Shown piece after piece: positions 5,643 to 6,771 of a stretch of 6,771 bases of DNA (its first letter is position 1; each line of letters starts with the position of its first letter). The translations under genes and the position numbers were made by a program. The notes under the pieces were generated by a model. That model did no database searches. It saw nothing but the letters and a program-made list of their open reading frames with translations, and was not told where the DNA came from. The stretch covers positions 1-6,771 of the forward strand of contig JAAXTT010000080.1 of assembly GCA_013336365.1 (NCBI GenBank), written 5' to 3'. This DNA comes from Peptococcaceae bacterium (GTDB lineage: Bacteria; Bacillota; Desulfotomaculia; Desulfotomaculales; Desulfocucumaceae).

Positions 5643-6269
5643 CTATATTGAACCATCATAAAAAATATCGGTCTCTCCATGCCATTCAGCTACTCTATAC
5701 ATGTAGTCTGTTCCCAGCAAGTCTTCAAAGCCTTTCTTGCTGTAGAATCCTTTGATTTTCTCAATATTGTTGGTGGATTTATCTGAATAGAGGATCTTAT
5801 TCAAACCACCCTCAAAGCAAATTCTTTCCATGGGCTTTGGATTTAATACTATTGCCCCTAAATCTCGGCAGATATACTTAATTATCCATTCCACAATTGT
5901 TGTGCCTATCTGCTTATTTTGATATTTCGGTTCAACTATCAGATATTCCAAAAACAATACAGTGCTTGAAATCAAGGAGTTTAGTGGTGGTCTGAAGAAG
6001 CTTTCTTCCTTGTTGTAAATATCGGTAACCAAGTCAGCCAACTCTCTGCTGTACGAATCACAGGCAGCAGACAAGGATATATCCTCACAGAAATATGGAT
6101 CTAAAAGTATGGCACTTGCACTTCCTATGTTTGTTTTTTTATCTAAATCCAAATCCTCATAATATAAGGCATTTATTAAATATCTCGGTATAATATCACT
6201 TGGTTTAAACATTCTTAAAGGCATGTCTATTTTTGCTTCAATCATAATATTTTTTAGGTCTATATTCAT
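5643..6269 (-). CDS. GNAT-like acetyltransferase-fold protein, substrate unknown
   Basis: The C-terminal half resembles GCN5-related N-acetyltransferases. A beta strand leads into V-E-P-K-Y-Q-N-K-Q-I-G-T-T (residues 112-124), in the place of the acetyl-CoA-binding loop. A typical F-Y-S-K-K-G-F segment follows (175-181). In the loop the usual R/Q-G-x-G-x-G/A reads Q-N-K-Q-I-G, so the first glycines are lost and acetyl-CoA binding is not assured. The N-terminal 90 residues match nothing I recognise. The ATG at 6269 (208 residues) is preferred over the in-frame GTG at 6275: the purine-rich AAGGGGG stretch, with GGGGG at 6277-6281, is seven bases before the ATG but only one base before the GTG. 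It lies 81 bp upstream of the sensor gene on the same strand with no terminator between, so co-transcription is possible. No promoter was recognised with confidence. Confidence 0.65.
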   Translation of the reverse strand: MNIDLKNIMIEAKIDMPLRMFKPSDIIPRYLINALYYEDLDLDKKTNIGSASAILLDPYFCEDISLSAACDSYSRELADLVTDIYNKEESFFRPPLNSLISSTVLFLEYLIVEPKYQNKQIGTTIVEWIIKYICRDLGAIVLNPKPMERICFEGGLNKILYSDKSTNNIEKIKGFYSKKGFEDLLGTDYMYRVAEWHGETDIFYDGSI

Positions 6270-6281
6270 GTCCACACCCCC

Positions 6282-6543
6282 TTGAGATCAGAAAAGGAAC
6301 CCCTATTACCTAGTCTACATAAAATTATTACTGTTGAATTAAGTAATTCCTATGATATCAGTTCTAAAATATATGAGAATAATTTACAGGTGAATTGCCT
6401 TTAGGCAACAGCCAATTGACTGCTATAAGAGTGAAGGGTTTTGGCAATATAAGGGTGGTAACACTGTGCCTTGCCGGATTGGAAAAAAGGAGATTTTCTT
6501 TTCTGTGTCGAAAATTGTTTATCCGGGAGGGAGAATTGAACCT
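6282..6543 (+). other. Divergent intergenic region and leader of the right-edge gene
   Basis: This region separates the GNAT gene (-) from the right-edge membrane-protein gene (+). The left part is AT-rich with a small palindrome GAATTA-AG-TAATTC (6336-6349). The right part has local RNA folding potential: TTGCC-TTTA-GGCAA (6395-6408), and GGC (6443-6445), AAGG (6451-6454), GTG (6455-6457) facing CAC (6462-6464), CCTT (6469-6472), GCC (6473-6475) around GTAA. AGGGTGGTA at 6452-6460 resembles the start of the T-box antiterminator sequence, but the rest of a T-box leader was not found. No confident promoter was identified. The frame of the downstream gene is open back to 6394 but has no ATG there. 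Confidence 0.4.
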
Positions 6544-6771
6544 ATGAAGGCAGCGGCAAGAAAAAACATCCTTCACACTTTGTATTCCTATGTTGTTACC
6601 TTGATTGGCTTGGTATTACTGGCAATTCTGTTTAATGATCTGGATTTGGACAAATCCACAGAATTTGCTGTTTTGATAATGCTGGGTATTCTTATGGAAT
6701 TCTTTGCTGTGGATTTTCCTTTAGGTCGTTTGACTGGTATTTTCTCAATAGTTCTGTCCTCTATGCTTGAG
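6544..6771 (+). CDS. N-terminal membrane segment of an unidentified protein (cut by right edge)
   Basis: Seventy-six codons are open from ATG 6544 to the window end. After a basic start (M-K-A-A-A-R-K-N) come hydrophobic spans at about residues 16-30, 40-56 and 64-75, joined by short acidic loops such as N-D-L-D-L-D-K. This layout suits the membrane sensor region of a signalling protein; in this kind of organism such regions often precede HD-GYP or GGDEF domains, but nothing catalytic is visible yet, so that is inference. GGGAGGG (6525-6531) lies 12 bases before the ATG, longer than ideal. An alternative in-frame GTG at 6505 has AGGAG (6488-6492) also 12 bases upstream and would add 13 residues. 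Confidence 0.6.
   Translation, partial: MKAAARKNILHTLYSYVVTLIGLVLLAILFNDLDLDKSTEFAVLIMLGILMEFFAVDFPLGRLTGIFSIVLSSMLE

Noticed and set aside
5643..6275. GTG 6275 as start of the GNAT-like gene
   Set aside because: The GGGGG stretch is only one base from this GTG but seven bases from the in-frame ATG at 6269.
6394..6543. Upstream coding extension of the right-edge gene (frame open back to 6394)
   Set aside because: There is no ATG in this stretch, and the first basic-then-hydrophobic segment typical of a membrane protein starts at ATG 6544; only GTG 6505 remains a minor alternative.
6364..6576. 70-codon - strand reading frame over the start of the right-edge gene
   Set aside because: It has no ribosome binding site or recognisable domain and overlaps the well-supported + strand membrane-protein start.

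Overview
The window looks like a chromosomal segment of a low- to mid-GC, anaerobic, spore-former-type Firmicute, probably a Desulfotomaculum/Peptococcaceae-like Clostridium relative. This rests on strong AGGAGG-type ribosome binding sites, sigma-A-like promoters, U-tailed intrinsic terminators, a four-cluster membrane ferredoxin and a large soluble cyclic-di-GMP sensor. The genus is inference; no rRNA or tRNA gene is present to anchor it.

Layout, left to right. The left edge carries the C-terminal third of a UTP-glucose-1-phosphate uridylyltransferase (galU, + strand). A 183-bp gap follows with a strong promoter, an intrinsic terminator hairpin downstream of that promoter, and a ribosome binding site. 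Next is a complete S-adenosylmethionine synthetase (metK, + strand) ending in a 22-bp-stem terminator. A 331-bp gene-free stretch (1697-2027) contains that terminator, a GC-rich hairpin, and a perfect 14-bp inverted repeat that competes with a second + strand terminator overlapping the end of the next gene.

From 2028 to 6269 three genes lie on the - strand. In transcription order they are a GNAT-like protein of unknown substrate, a 906-residue cytosolic sensor with three PAS, a GGDEF and an HD-GYP domain, and a NapH/MauN-type membrane protein with two C-terminal [4Fe-4S] ferredoxin motifs. The last has its own well-formed promoter, whose -10 box lies inside a 42-bp near-perfect palindrome. 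The 10-bp core of that palindrome arm (ACTAGAATAG on the - strand) recurs upstream of the sensor gene, suggesting that the redox protein and the c-di-GMP sensor share a regulator.

At the right edge, divergent from the GNAT gene, a + strand membrane protein begins at 6544 after a leader with some local structure and runs off the window.

No CRISPR array, tRNA, rRNA, transposase or phage gene was seen. The points most worth a second look are the promoter/terminator geometry before metK, the alternative hairpins at 1993-2057, the palindrome over the ferredoxin promoter, and the motif it shares with the sensor promoter.
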